NCBI GenBank assembly: GCA_963680875.1
Contig: OY804578.1
Span: 5,208,001 to 5,272,000 of the forward strand
DNA from: Bathymodiolus brooksi
Lineage: Eukaryota; Mollusca; Bivalvia; Mytilida; Modiolidae
Length of the DNA stretch: 64,000 nucleotides
Direction: 5' to 3'
Shown: piece after piece, positions 1 to 11,499 of the stretch
Layout of the letters: the number at the start of each line of letters is the position of its first letter
How positions within the stretch are numbered: position 1 is the stretch's first letter
Position numbers and translations under genes: made by a program
Notes under the pieces: generated by a model
The model's input: the letters and a program-made list of their open reading frames with translations, nothing else
Told to the model about the DNA's origin: nothing
The model's database searches: none

Positions 1-3000
1 AATATTTGACACAATCTCTAAACATGACACCAAGCTATAATATTTGACACAGTATGTAAACATGATACCAAGCTATGATATTTGATACAATCTCTGTAAA
101 CATGACACCAAGCTATAATATTTGACACAATCTCTGTATACATGACACCAAGCTATAATATATGACACAATCTCTGTAAACATGACATCAAACTAAATAT
201 TTGAAACAATCTTTGTAAACATGACACCAAGCTATAAATATTTGACACAATCTTTGCATGCATGACACCAAGCTGTAATATTTGATATAATATATGTAAA
301 CATGACACCAAGCTATAATATTTGACACAATCTCTGTATACATGACACCAAGCTATAATATATGACACAATCTCTGTAAGCATGATACCAAGCTATAATA
401 TTTGACACAATCTCTAAACATGACACCAAGCTATAATATTTGACACTGTCTGTAAACATGATACCAAGCTATGATATTTGATACAATCTCTGTAAACATG
501 ACACCAAGCTATAATATTTGACACAATCTCTGTATACATGACACCAAGCTATAATATTTGACACAATCTCTGTAAACATGACACCAAGCTATGATATTTG
601 ATACAATCTCTGTAAACATGACACCAAGCTATAATATTTGACACAATCTCTGTATACATGACACCAAGCTATAATATTTGACACGATCTCTGTAAACATG
701 ATACCAAGCTGAAATATTTGGCACAATCTCTGTATACATGACACCAAGCTATAATATATGACACAATCTCTGTAAACATGACATGAAACAATCTCTGTAA
801 ACATGACACCAAACTATAATATTTGAAACGATCTCTGTAAACATGACACCAAGTTGAAATATTTGGCACAATCTCTGTATACATGACACCAAGCTATAAT
901 ATATGACACAATCTCTGTAAACATGACATCAAGCTAAATATTTGAAACAATCTCTGTAAACATGACACCAAGCTATAAATATTTGACACAATCTTTGCAT
1001 TCATGACACCAAGCTGTAATATTTGACACAATCTATGTAAGCATGACACCAAGCTATAATATTTGACACAATCTCTGTATACATGACACCAAGCTATAAT
1101 ATTTGACACAATCTCTGTAAGCATGACACCAAGCTATAATATTTGACACAATCTCTAAGCATGACACCAAGCTATAATATTTGAAACAATCTTTGTAAAC
1201 ATGACACCAAGCTATAATATTTGACACAATCTCTGTCAACATGACACCAAGCTATAATATTTGATACAATCTCTGTATACATGACACCAAGCTATAATAT
1301 TTGACACAATCTCTGTAAACATGACACCAAGTTATGATATTTGATACAATCTCTGTAAACATGACACCAAGCTATAATATTTGACACAATCTCTGTATAC
1401 ATGACACCAAGCTATAATATTTGACACAATCTCTGTAAACATGACACCAAGCTATAATATTTGATACAATCTCTGTAAACATGACACCAAGCTATAATAT
1501 TTGGCGCAATCTCTGTATACATGACACCAAGCTATAATATATGACACAATCTCTGTAAACATGACATCAAACTAAATATTTGAAGCAATCTTTGTAAACA
1601 TGACACCAAGCTATAAATATTTGACACAATCTTTGCATGCATGACACCAAGCTGTAATATTTGATATAATCTATGTAAACATGACACCAAGCTATAATAT
1701 TTGACACAATCTCTGTATACATGACACCAAGCTATAATATATGACACAATCTCTGTAAGCATGATACCAAGCTATAATATTTGACACAATCTCTAAACAT
1801 GACACCAAGCTATAATATTTGACACAGTCTGTAAACATGATACCAAGCTATGATATTTGATACAATCTCTGTAAACATGACACCAAGCTATAATATTTGA
1901 CACAATCTCTGTAAACATGACACCAAGCTATGATATTTGATGCAATCTCTGTAAACATGACACCAAGCTATAATATTTGACACAATCTCTGTATACATGA
2001 CACCAAGCTATAATATTTGACACGATCTCTGTAAACATGATACCAAGCTGAAATATTTGGCACAATCTCTGTATACATGACACCAAGCTATAATATATGA
2101 CACAATCTCTGTAAACATGACATGAAACAATCTCTGTAAACATGACACCAAACTATAATATTTGAAACGATCTCTGTAAACATGACACCAAGCTGAAATA
2201 TTTGGCACAATCTCTGTATACATGACACCAAGCTATAATATATGACACAATCTCTGTAAACATGACATCAAGCTAAATATTTGAAACAATCTCTGTAAAC
2301 ATGACACCAAGCTATAAATATTTGACACAATCTTTGCATTCATGACACCAAGCTGTAATATTTGACACAATCTATGTAAGCATGACACCAAGCTATAATA
2401 TTTGACACAATCTCTGTATACATGACACCAAGCTATAATATTTGACACAATCTCTGTAAGCATGACACCAAGCTATAATATTTGACACAATCTCTGTAAA
2501 CATGACACCAAGCTATAATATTTGACACAATCTCTGTCAACATGACACCAAGCTATAATATTTGACACAATCTCTGTATACATGACACCAAGCTATAATA
2601 TTTGACACAATCGCTGTAAACATGACACCAAGTTATGATATTTGATACAATCTCTGTAAACATGACACCAAGCTATAATATTTGACACAATCTCTGTATA
2701 CATGACACCAAGCTATAATATTTGACACAATCTCTGTAAACATGACACCAAGCTATAATATTTGATACAATCTCTGTAAAAATGACACCAAGCTGAAATA
2801 TTTGGCACAATCTCTGTATACATGACACCAAGCTATAATATATGACACAATCTCTGTAAACATGACATCAAACTAAATATTTGAAACAATCTCTGTAAAC
2901 ATGACACCAAGCTATAAATATTTGACACAATCTTTGCATGCATGACACCAAGCTGTAATATTTGACATAATCTATGTAAACATGACACCAAGCTATAATA

Positions 3001-3620
3001 TTTGACACAATCTCTGTATACATGACACCAAGCTATAATATATGACACAATCTCTGTAAGCATGATACCAAGCTATAATATTTGACACAATCTCTAAACA
3101 TGACACCAAGCTATAATATTTGACACAGTCTGTAAACATGATACCAAGCTATGATATTTGATACAATCTCTGTAATCATGACACCAAGCTATAATATTTG
3201 ACACAATCTCTGTATACATGACACCAAGCTATAATATTTGACACAATCTCTGTAAACATGACACCAAGCTATGATATTTGATACAATCTCTGTAAACATG
3301 ACACCAAGCTATCATATTTGACACAATCTCTGTATACATGACACCAAGCTATAATATTTGACACGATCTCTGTAAACATGATACCAAGCTGAAATATTTG
3401 GCACAATCTCTGAATACATGACACCACGCTATAATATTTGACACAATCTCTGTAAACATGACACTAAGCTATAATATATGACACAATCTCTGTAAACATG
3501 ACACCAAGCCATAATATGTGATACAATCCCTATAAACATGACACCCATCTATATTATTTGACACAATCTCTGTAAACATGACACCAAGCTATAATATTTG
3601 ACACAATCTCTGTAAACATG
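1..3620. repeat. 40-bp minisatellite array, unit 1 (left end outside window)
   Basis: The array is built of ~40-bp head-to-tail monomers with the core ACACCAAGCTATAATATTTG followed by ACACAATCTCTGTAAACATG. Variants include GATACAATC, GGCACAATC, GCTGAAATATT and TTTGCATGCATG. Shortened monomers (for example around 781-800) break the 40-bp register. Variant order repeats as a larger block: 153-383 recurs at 1532-1762, a spacing of 1379 bp, and 2233-2463 recurs at 2833-3063, a spacing of 600 bp (15 monomers). The right edge at 3620 is sharp, where monomers give way to a unique linker. In the exon model this array is the bulk of the intron before exon B. No gene is seen in it. Confidence 0.97.
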
Positions 3621-3788
3621 AAAATAGTAAACAATCTTTTATAGCTTGAATTATAATATATATCAAGCTGCCATATACATTTTTGTAAGAAGGAGACACA
3701 CAGAAAGTACAGAGTAAGTAAACATACGTTATATGTAATAAACTAATTTTTATTACATTTGAAAATTATTTAATATTTTCTTTCACAG
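3621..3788 (+). promoter_or_regulatory. Unique linker with splice acceptor for exon B, unit 1
   Basis: This is about 168 bp of non-repetitive, AT-rich DNA between the two minisatellite arrays, present in every unit. It ends in a pyrimidine-rich tract and acceptor, ATATTTTCTTTCACAG at 3773-3788, with A-rich branch-point candidates just upstream. A possible 24-nt microexon lies at 3690-3713: TTTTTGTAAG before it is a weak acceptor and GTAAGT after it is a strong donor. It is open in phase 1. The acceptor assignment rests on sequence match only. Confidence 0.6.
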
Positions 3789-3872
3789 AAACTATGGAAT
3801 GTCAAGGTGAGAACTGTCCATCAACTTCCGTCTCCGAGAATGGATCAACTGTTAAGATGTTAACTACAGTAG
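3789..3872 (+). CDS. Candidate exon B, unit 1 (84-nt phase 1-1 internal exon)
   Basis: This is a candidate internal coding exon of an unrecognised gene. It is bounded by a good acceptor (TTTCTTTCACAG) and a good donor (CAGTAG followed by GTAAGA). At 84 nt it is a multiple of three, and only one frame is open: two leading bases, 27 codons and one trailing base, so both junctions are phase 1. The peptide starts TMECQGENCP and ends KMLTTV. It carries two cysteines five residues apart and one N-glycosylation sequon (NGS), which would suit an extracellular segment; that is inference. The other two frames contain stops. Its last ~19 bases are also the start of the adjacent 60-bp minisatellite. The exon A that would precede it is outside the window; exon C is at 6579. 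It could instead be a dead exon carried inside a macrosatellite. Expression cannot be judged from sequence. Confidence 0.5.
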
Positions 3873-6480
3873 GTAAGACTGATCTATTGTTTTATGGACA
3901 TTAGTTGTCAAGATGTAAGTTAACTATAGTAGGTAACACTGATCTAATGTTTTATAGACATTAGTTGTCAAAATGTAAGTTAACTACAGTAGGCAACACT
4001 GATCTAATGTTTTATAGACATTAGTTGTCAAGATGTACGTTAACTATAGAAGGTAACACTGATCTAATGTTTTATAGACATTGGTTGTCAAGATGTAAGT
4101 TAACTACAGTGGTTAACACTGATCTAATGTTTTATAGATATTATTTGTCAAGATGTAAGTTAACTATAGTAGGTAACACTGATCTAATGTTTTATAGACA
4201 TTAGTTGTCAAGATGTAAGTTAACTACAGAAGGTAACACTGATCTAATGTTTTATAGACATTAGTTGTCAAGATGTAAGTTAACTACAGTAGTTAACACT
4301 GATCTAATGTTTTATAGACATTAGTTGTCAAGATGTAACTTAACTACATTAGGTAACACTGATCTAATGTTTTATAGACATTAGTTGTCAAGATGTAAGT
4401 TAACTACAGAAGGTAACACTGATCTAATGTTTTATAGACATTAGTTGTCAAGATGTAAGTTAACTACAGTAGTTAACACTGATCTAATGTTTTATAGACA
4501 TTAGTTGTCAAGATGTAACTTAACTACATTAGGTAACACTGATCTAATGTTTTATAGACATTAGTTGTCAAGATGTAAGTTAACTATAATAGGTAACACC
4601 GATCTAATGTTTTATAGACTTTAGTTGTCAAGATGTACGTTAACTATAGAAGGTAACATTGATCTAATGTTTTATAGATATTAGTTGTCAAGATGTAAGT
4701 TAACTATAGTAGGTAACACCGATCTAATGTTTTATAGACATTAGTTGTCAAGATGTACGTTAACTATAGAAGGTAACACTGATCTAATGTTTTATAGACA
4801 TTAGTTGTCAAGATGTAAGTTAACTACAGTAGTTAACACTGATCTAATGTTTTATAGATATTATTTGTCAAGATGTAAGTTAACTATAGTAGGTAACACT
4901 GATCTAATGTTTTATAGACATTAGTTGTCAAGATGTAAGTTAACTACATTAGGTAACACTGATCTAATGTTTTATAGACATTGGTTGTCAAGATGTAAGT
5001 TAACTATGGTAGGAAACACTGATCTAATGTTTTATAGATATTATTTGTCAAGATGTAAGTTAACTATAGTAGGTAACACTGATCTAATGTTTTATAGACA
5101 TTAGTTGTCAAAATGTACGTTAACTATAGAAGGTAACACTGATCTAATGTTTTATAGACATTAGTTGTCAAGATGTAAGTTAACTACATTAGGTAACACT
5201 GATCTAATGTTTTATAGACATTAGTTGTCAAGATGTAAGTTAACTATAGTAGGTAACACCGATCTAATGTTTTATAGACATTAGTTGTCAAGATGTAAGT
5301 TAACTACATTAGGTAACACTGATCTAATGTTTTATAGACATTGGTTGTCAAGATGTAAGTTAACTATAGTAGGTAACACCGATCTAATGTTTTATAGACA
5401 TTAGTTGTCAAGATGTAAGTTAACTACATTAGGTAACACTGATCTAATGTTTTATAGACATTGGTTGTCAAGATGTAAGTTAACTATAGTAGGTAACACT
5501 GATCTAATGTTTTATAGACATTAGTTGTCAAGATGTAAGTTAACTACATTAGGTAAGACTGATCTAATGTTTTATAGACATTGGTTGTCAAGATGTAAGT
5601 TAACTATAGTAGGTAACACCGATCTAATGTTTTATAGACATTGGTTGTCAAGATGTAAGTTAACTATAGTAGGTTACACTGATCTAATGTTTTATAGACA
5701 TTAGTTGTCAACATGTAAGTTAACTATAGTAGGTAACACTGATCTAATGTTTTATATACATTAGTTGTCAAGATGTACGTTAACTATAGAAGGTAACACT
5801 GATCTAATGTTTTATAGACATTAGTTGTCAACATGTAAGTTAACTATAGTAGGTAACACGGATCTAATGTTTTATATACATTAGTTGTCAAGATGTACGT
5901 TAACTACATTAGGTAACACTGATCTAATGTTTTATAGACATTAGTTGTCAAGATGTAAGTTAACTATAGAAGGTAACACTGATCTAATGTTTTATAGACA
6001 TTATTTGTCAAGATGTAAGTTAACTACAGTAGTTTACACTGATCTAATGTTTTATAGACATTAGTTGTCAAGATGTACGTTAACTATAGAAGGTAACACT
6101 GATCTAATGTTTTATAGACATTAGTTGTCAAGATGTAAGTTAACTACAGTAGTTAACACTGATCTAATGTTTTATAGATATTATTTGTCACGATGTAAGT
6201 TAACTATAGTAGGTAACACTGATCTAATGTTTTATAGCCATTAGTTGTCAAGATGTAAGTAAACAATAGTAGGTAACACTGATCTAATGTTTTATAGACA
6301 TTAGTTGTCAAGATGTAAGTTAACTATAGAAGGTAACACTGATCTAATGTTTTATAGACATTAGTTGTCAAGATGTACGTTAACTACATTAGGTAACACT
6401 GATCTAATGTTTTATAGTCATTAGTTGTCAAGATGTAAGTTAACTATAGTAGGTAACACCGATCTAATGTTTTATAGACA
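3873..6480. repeat. 60-bp minisatellite array, unit 1 (43 monomers)
   Basis: Forty-three monomers of exactly 60 bp start at 3910 and run to 6480 with no insertion or deletion; only substitutions vary. Monomer landmarks are AAGATGTAAGTTAAC, TAGTAGGTAACACTGATC, TAATGTTTTATAGACATTAG and TTGTC. The founder copy is visible at 3854-3909: the last 19 bases of exon B plus the start of its intron, 56 bp long and lacking the four bases TAAG found in later monomers. Each monomer therefore repeats the exon B donor (TAG followed by GTAAC) and adds a second donor-like GTAAGT. Some monomers contain a perfect 19-bp palindrome (example 4279-4297). Confidence 0.97.
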
Positions 6481-6578
6481 ACGTAATATATTTTATTCAA
6501 ATGCTTGCTACAATTAACACGCCAAAAGTCCAAGCTCCTTTTGGTGTTTCCCTGTTACATCTTGTTCTGATTATCCAG

Positions 6579-6694
6579 GGCTAAAATCAGAATTACATGA
6601 AATATATATACAACCTAAGTACAATTTCTATTTAATACCTTTTGAAAACATTTATTTATTTTGCATTTATTATATTTTTTTTTACTTTCATTAA
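6579..6694 (+). CDS. Candidate terminal exon C, unit 1
   Basis: A long pyrimidine-rich stretch from about 6532 leads to TGATTATCCAG and a GG exon start, one of the best acceptor-like sites in the unit. With a phase 1 junction (matching exon B's donor) the frame is open for 37 further codons and ends at TAA 6692-6694. The peptide starts LKSELHEIYIQPK and ends in a run rich in Phe, Tyr and Ile (for example NIYLFCIYYIFF). That run could be a membrane segment or just the product of AT-rich DNA. The T-run at 6675-6683 near the end may be the poly(A) tail of the minus-strand LINE, so the last codons may come from the transposon. The nearest AATAAA downstream is 6978-6983. This is inference only. 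Confidence 0.3.
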
Positions 6695-6767
6695 AAATGT
6701 ACACTTTTGAAGTGTTTTATTTTCATTTATTCTGTTAATATATTCATTGGCAAATATTTTATAAACA

Positions 6768-7940
6768 TCAATATACTTTTGTTTTCTGTTCAGATATATA
6801 GTACGATTTGTAGATGGAAAACCCTACAACTGTTATCAAAAAATTTAATGCAAGATAGTTTTTATCATCTATCTTGTATCCAAGTACTATATGATTCAAA
6901 ATAATTTTGTTTTCGATACCCAAACCCTTCATTAAATTCTGAAATTTTGTCCAAAACTCTTGTAGAAAGGTACAAGTAATAAAATAATGAGAGTAATCTT
7001 CATTTAATTTACAGAAATTACATAAACTATTCCCAACAATTTTCCATTTGGAAAGTAAAACTTTATTTGGTATAATAAAATGAAAAAGTTTCCATCTGAA
7101 CATTTTAAGTTTTTTTCGTCAAGAAATTTGAAAATGAAAAAATATAGACTACTTGTATTTGGTTTTTCAGACAACACTAAATAATTAATCCAATAATGTG
7201 TACCAATAGGGTTTGAAAATTTAACATTCACCAGTTTATTATATTATAACTTATTAGACAATGTAGATAAATTAATAAACTGATTGTTCCAGATGAAATA
7301 ATCTTTTTTGATATTTACAATGCTTTTAACTGAGCTTTCTGTTTTTAAAATGTCTATCCAATTCTTTGGAAAAGCTTTTTTAAGAATACTAAATTCAGAT
7401 ATCCAATTAGATTTATTTTTTAACTTGTGAAGAATAAATTCTTGCGTAATTTTACCATTATTATCTATTATATCATTAACAAAAAATATTCCACTATTAA
7501 TCCATTCTTTAAAAAATAAATATTTTTTTTCAAATGTAATAAATCTATTTCCCCATAAAATTTGCTTTCTTACATTACTGAATGTCAATGGTGAACTTAA
7601 TTGACCACCACCTGTTTTTATCCAACTGGTCAAAACATTTTTGTAAAATTCGGGGATATCATTTAGAAACTGTTTATTTTTTTCACATCTATGTTCATTT
7701 TAAAAATAAGCCATATTTTCCCAAATACATTTAAATATTTTAGTGGTATCAATTTCCAATTCGAAAATTTTGAGTCAGCTAATCTACTTACCCATGATGC
7801 TTTCAAAGATATAAAATAACTTTCTATATCTATCATTTTCAGTCCACCCGTCTCAAAATCTCCTATCAATGTATTTCTTTTTACCTTATCTGGTTTCCCA
7901 TTCCATATAAATTTAAAACACTTACTCTCTATCTCTTTTT
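6768..7940 (-). pseudogene. LINE C-terminal domain, unit 1
   Basis: This is the LINE coding region downstream of the nested element, in three frames. 7940-7663 begins KEIESKCFKFIWNG, then GDFETGGLKMIDI and SLKASWVSRL, a block typical of the post-RT region of L1/Tx1-type elements. After a one-base loss in the T-run at ~7675-7681, 7633-7244 continues with TSWIKTGGGQL and ILWGNRFI. The last part, 7231-6768, also contains a frame break; it holds LKMFRWKLFH and a CCHC knuckle CNFCKLNEDYSHYFITC (C-x2-C-x7-H-x4-C) followed by EFW. Such knuckles are usual at LINE C-termini. Stop at 6768-6770. Confidence 0.85.
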
Positions 7941-10094
7941 AGCTCACCTGGCCATAGGCCATGTGAGCTTTTGTCATGGGTAAGCGTCCGTCGTCCGTCC
8001 GTCCGTCCGTCCGTCCGTCCGTCCGTCCGTCTATCCGTCTGTCCGTCCGTTCGTCCGTTAGCTTTTCACATTTAAATCTTCTTCTCTGAAACCGCTGAAC
8101 AGAAATCAGCCAAACTTGCCAGAAATGTTCACTGGATGGTCCTCTACCAGATTTGTGTTTTTGGTGCTGATTTGAAATCCAACATGGCTGCCAGGGTCCA
8201 TAATGTGTTCTCAATGGCTGAAATTTTAAAAATCTTCTTGTCAGAAACCACTAAGTCAATTGAATTGTGACTTTGCAGGAATGATCATTGGGTGGTCCTG
8301 TACTAAAATTGTGAATAGTTTGCCGATCGGAAATTCAAGATGGCCGCCATGACTCGACTTAGTTTAACATTGGACCCTATGGGAATATCACATTTTCATC
8401 TTTTTTTCTGAAACCACAAAACAGATTTGAACCACACTTGGCAGTAATGTTCATTGGATGGTCATATACAAGATTTTTGTTTTTGGCACTGATCGGAAAT
8501 CCAACATGGCTGCCAGGACCCATAATGTGTTCTCATTGGTCGAAATTTTAAAAATCTTCTTGTTAGAAACCACTAAGCCAATTGAATTGTGACTTTCCAG
8601 GAATGATCATTGGGTGGTCCTGTACTAAACTTGTGAATCGTTTGCCTATCGGAAATTCAAGATGGCCACCATGACTCGACTTAGTTTAACATTGGACCCT
8701 ATGGGAATTTCACATTTTCATCTTTTTTTCTGAAACCACAAAACAGATTTGAATCAAACTTGGCAGAAATGTTCATTGGATGGTCATATACAAGATTTTT
8801 GTTTTTGGCGCTGATCGGAAATCCAACATGGCTGCCAGGGCCCATAATGTGTTCTGATTGGTTGAAATTTTAAAAATCTTCTTGTTAGAAACCACTAAGC
8901 CAATTGAATTGTGACTTTGCAGGAATGATCATTGGGTGGTCCTGTACTAAACTTGTGAATCGTTTGCCGATCGGAAATTCAAGATGGCCGCCAGGACTCG
9001 ACTTAGTTTAACATTGAACCCTATGGGAATTTCACATTTTCATCTTTTTTTCTGAAACCACAAAACAGATTTGAATCAATCTTGGCAGAAATGTTCATTC
9101 GATGGTCATATACACGATTTTTGTTTTTGGCGCTGATCGGAAATCCAACATGGCTGCCAGGGCCCATAATGTGTTCTGATTGGTCGAAATTTTAAAAATC
9201 TTCTTGTTAGAAACCACTAAGCCAATTGAATTGTGACTTTGCAGGAATGATCATTGGGTGGTCCTGTACTAATCTTGTGAATCGTTTGCCAATCGGAAAT
9301 TCAAGATGGCCACCATGACTCGACTTAATTTTAACATAGGACCCTATGGAAAAAATGTTTAAAAGTCTTCTCCTCTGAAACCAGTAAGTCAGTTTAAAGC
9401 AAACATGGGATGAATGGTCCTTAGCTGGTCAACTTTCAAAATTATGTCCTGTGACCCCGACCTCCATCCAAGATGGCAACCATCAGCGAACATAGTTTTA
9501 ACATAGGACCCTATGGGAAATATATTTAAAAATCTTCTTCTCTGAAACCAGTAAGCCAATTTAAAGCAAACATGGCATGGATGGTCCTTAAGTGGTCAAT
9601 TTTCAAAATTGTGTCCAGTGACCCTGACCTCCATCCAAGATGGCCACCTTCAGCAGACATACTGTAGTTTTAACATAGGACCCTCTGAAACTAGTAAGCC
9701 AATATAGCAAACATGTCATCGATGGTCCTTAGGTGGTCAACTTCCAAATTGTGTTCAGTGATCCCGATCTCGGTTCAAAATGGCCGCCGTCAGCAGACAT
9801 AGTTTTAACATAGGACCCTATGGGAAAATTGTTTAAAAGTCTTCTCTTCTGAAACCAGTCAGCCAATTTAAAGCAAACATGGCATGGATGGTCCTTGGGT
9901 AGTATACTTTCAAAATTGTGTTCGGTGACCACGACCTCCATCCAAGATGGCTGCCATGAGCAGACATAGTTTTAACATAGAACCCTATGGCAGTATGGGA
10001 TTTGAATAGTAACTTAGATGTATTCAGCATGCAGACATTCTTAAGAGGACTTATTTATGTCAGGTGAGCGATACAGGCTCACCTGAGCCTCTAG
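7941..10094 (+). mobile_element. Pearl/Helentron-like non-autonomous element nested in the LINE, unit 1
   Basis: This 2154-bp element has no coding capacity. The left end AGCTCACCTGG pairs with CCATGTGAGC as a hairpin. A (GTCC)n microsatellite follows (~7986-8059). The core is tandem repeats of ~160 bp arranged as 322-bp dimers (equivalent points at 8341, 8663, 8985, 9307), then more diverged repeats to ~10010. ATGGCCGCC-like words recur in each. The right end has a perfect hairpin, CAGGTGAGC (10061-10069) with GCTCACCTG (10077-10085), then CTAG at 10091-10094. It sits in a T-run of the LINE thumb coding region and adds two extra T residues, consistent with insertion at TT. Microsatellite, tandem core and terminal hairpins match my memory of bivalve pearl elements and Helentron-type INEs; family identity is inference. 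Confidence 0.8.
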
Positions 10095-10771
10095 TTTATA
10101 TTTTTCTGGAATAACACATGAACTAACAATAAAAGTAAAAATAGGTATAATCAAAGCTTTAATGATTAGTACTTTACCCAATATTGAGAGATTTTGCTTT
10201 GACCATGACAAAAATAAGCTATTCATTTTTTCAATTTTTTTCCCCAATTAAGTTTTTCACATTCTATGTAATCATGACCATAATAAATACCTAATGTCTT
10301 TATTGGTTTGTTTGTCCATTTAATATTTTCTTCCTTATCTTTACTGTGTTTTAGTTTCCCAATCCACAACCCCTCTGTCTTATTTCTATTTATCATTAAA
10401 CCTGAAAAATTACTAAAAATTTCAATTTCGTTCATAGCAACAGATATATCGTTTTTAGAGTTAAAATATAGTGTTGTGTCATCTGCTAATTGCGAAATTT
10501 TTATACTATGTGTTTGTTCATCTATTTTTATCTGAAAACCCTTGATATCCTTATTATTTCTTATTCGAAGAGCCATGATTTCAACTGATAAAACAAATAG
10601 CAAAGCAGATAAAGGACAACCTTGACGTATTCCGCGCGAGTTTTTGAAAATCTCTGATATCCAGCCATTGTTCATTACACAAGTTTGAATATTACTATAT
10701 AAAGTTTTAACCCAAATTATAAACGATTCATTAAACCCAAATGTTTTAAAGTTGTCAAGATAAATGTCCAT
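10095..10771 (-). pseudogene. LINE reverse transcriptase, palm and thumb fragment, unit 1
   Basis: This fragment continues the RT. A 182-codon frame (10771-10223) has motif B RGIRQGCPLS (46-55) and the catalytic LADDTTLY (95-102; Asp97 and Asp98). After it come KTEGLWIG and KTLGIYYG, matching motifs D/E of LINE RTs. A frameshift near 10240 moves the thumb into another frame (10247-10095: MNSLFLSWSKQN, ALIIPIFTF, CVIPEKYK). The thumb is cut after PEKYK by the nested pearl/Helentron-like element, and coding similarity resumes on the far side at 7940. Confidence 0.9.
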
Positions 10772-11499
10772 TCAAGTGAGTCAAACGCTTTTTTAAAATC
10801 AACAAAGACTATTGCCCCTTCAACATTATAAGATTCAGCAAAATCAATAATGTCTTGTATTTGTCTATGATTGAAGCCAATGAACCTGTTTTTAATATAT
10901 CCAGTTTGGTCATTATTTACAATTGTTTCTAAAACTTTTTTTAAACGCTGTGCTAGAACATAAGAAAGAAGTTTTAGATCAACATTTAAACGAGAAATTG
11001 GTCTATAAATATCTAGAACTAAGGGATCCCCCTTTTTAAGCAATAAAGATAAAACACTAGTCCGCTGAGAAAAACTCAGTAGCTTTTCATCATAGCTTTT
11101 ATTTAGAACATCAATTAAAAAATGTTTGACTTTTCCCCAAAATTCTCTATAAAATTCTACTGTTAGTCCATCCAAACCTGGGGCTTTATTTGATTTCATA
11201 TTATTTATTGCATTAGAACACTCTTCTTCAGTTACCTTTCCATCACAAATTGATTGATCCTGATCCTGAAGCCTGTTTTCTAATTTTGTATCAAAAATAT
11301 AATTACTGGTTAGATTTTCATCAGGATATTTTGTAGTGTACAATTTTTCATAATATGATTTAATAGTACTAAGAATGTGCATCTGGTCAGTTATTATTTC
11401 ATTGTTTTCATCTATTAATTTGTTTATTGACTTTTTAATTTGCCTCTGTTTTTCCAGCCCTAGAAAATATGAGTTATTTTTTCCCCATATTCCACCCAT
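10717..11499 (-). pseudogene. LINE reverse transcriptase, N-terminal fragment, unit 1
   Basis: This 260-codon fragment is the fingers and start of the palm of a LINE reverse transcriptase. It begins in the overlap with the endonuclease frame. Motifs seen are NKAPGLDGL (104-112), KKGDP (155-159), RPISRLN (166-172), QTGYIKNR (198-205) and motif A FVDFKKAFDSLEW with the first catalytic Asp at 234. The family consensus RPISLLN reads RPISRLN here. The homologous frame continues in another phase at 10771, so this ends in an old frameshift. Confidence 0.9.

Noticed and set aside
153..3063. Many minus-strand open frames of 62-128 codons in the 40-bp arrays (here and at 13143-20255, 29799-35885, 46607-52541, 60498-63860)
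   Set aside because: They are the same 40-mer read in cycling frames, with starts and stops set by monomer variants; there is no conserved protein, no start context and no splice logic.
1..3620. CRISPR-like direct repeats of 40 bp
   Set aside because: Monomers are contiguous with no unique spacers, no cas genes occur, and the context is clearly eukaryotic.
3873..6480. 60-bp repeats as a CRISPR or protein-repeat array
   Set aside because: There are no unique spacers, and every frame contains frequent stops (TAG, TAA), so it cannot be coding.
6707..6904. Plus-strand open frame of 65 codons (also at 23376, 40063 and 55662)
   Set aside because: It lies antisense to the LINE 3' end and C-terminal coding region; composition is that of reversed LINE coding sequence.
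7939..8214. Minus-strand open frame with TDGRTDGRTD repeats
   Set aside because: It is a translation of the GTCC microsatellite and the left end of the pearl-like element; not a gene.
9729..10030. Minus-strand open frames in the right part of the nested element (MEVVVTEHNF and MLNTSKLLFK types)
   Set aside because: They cover the ~160-bp tandem core, repeat with it and are altered or lost between units; non-coding element.
10308..10535. Plus-strand open frames antisense to the LINE RT and endonuclease (10308-10535, 12010-12276, 12632-12889 and copies)
   Set aside because: They are shadows of the minus-strand LINE frame or of its AT-rich 5' region; no recognisable domain or splice context.
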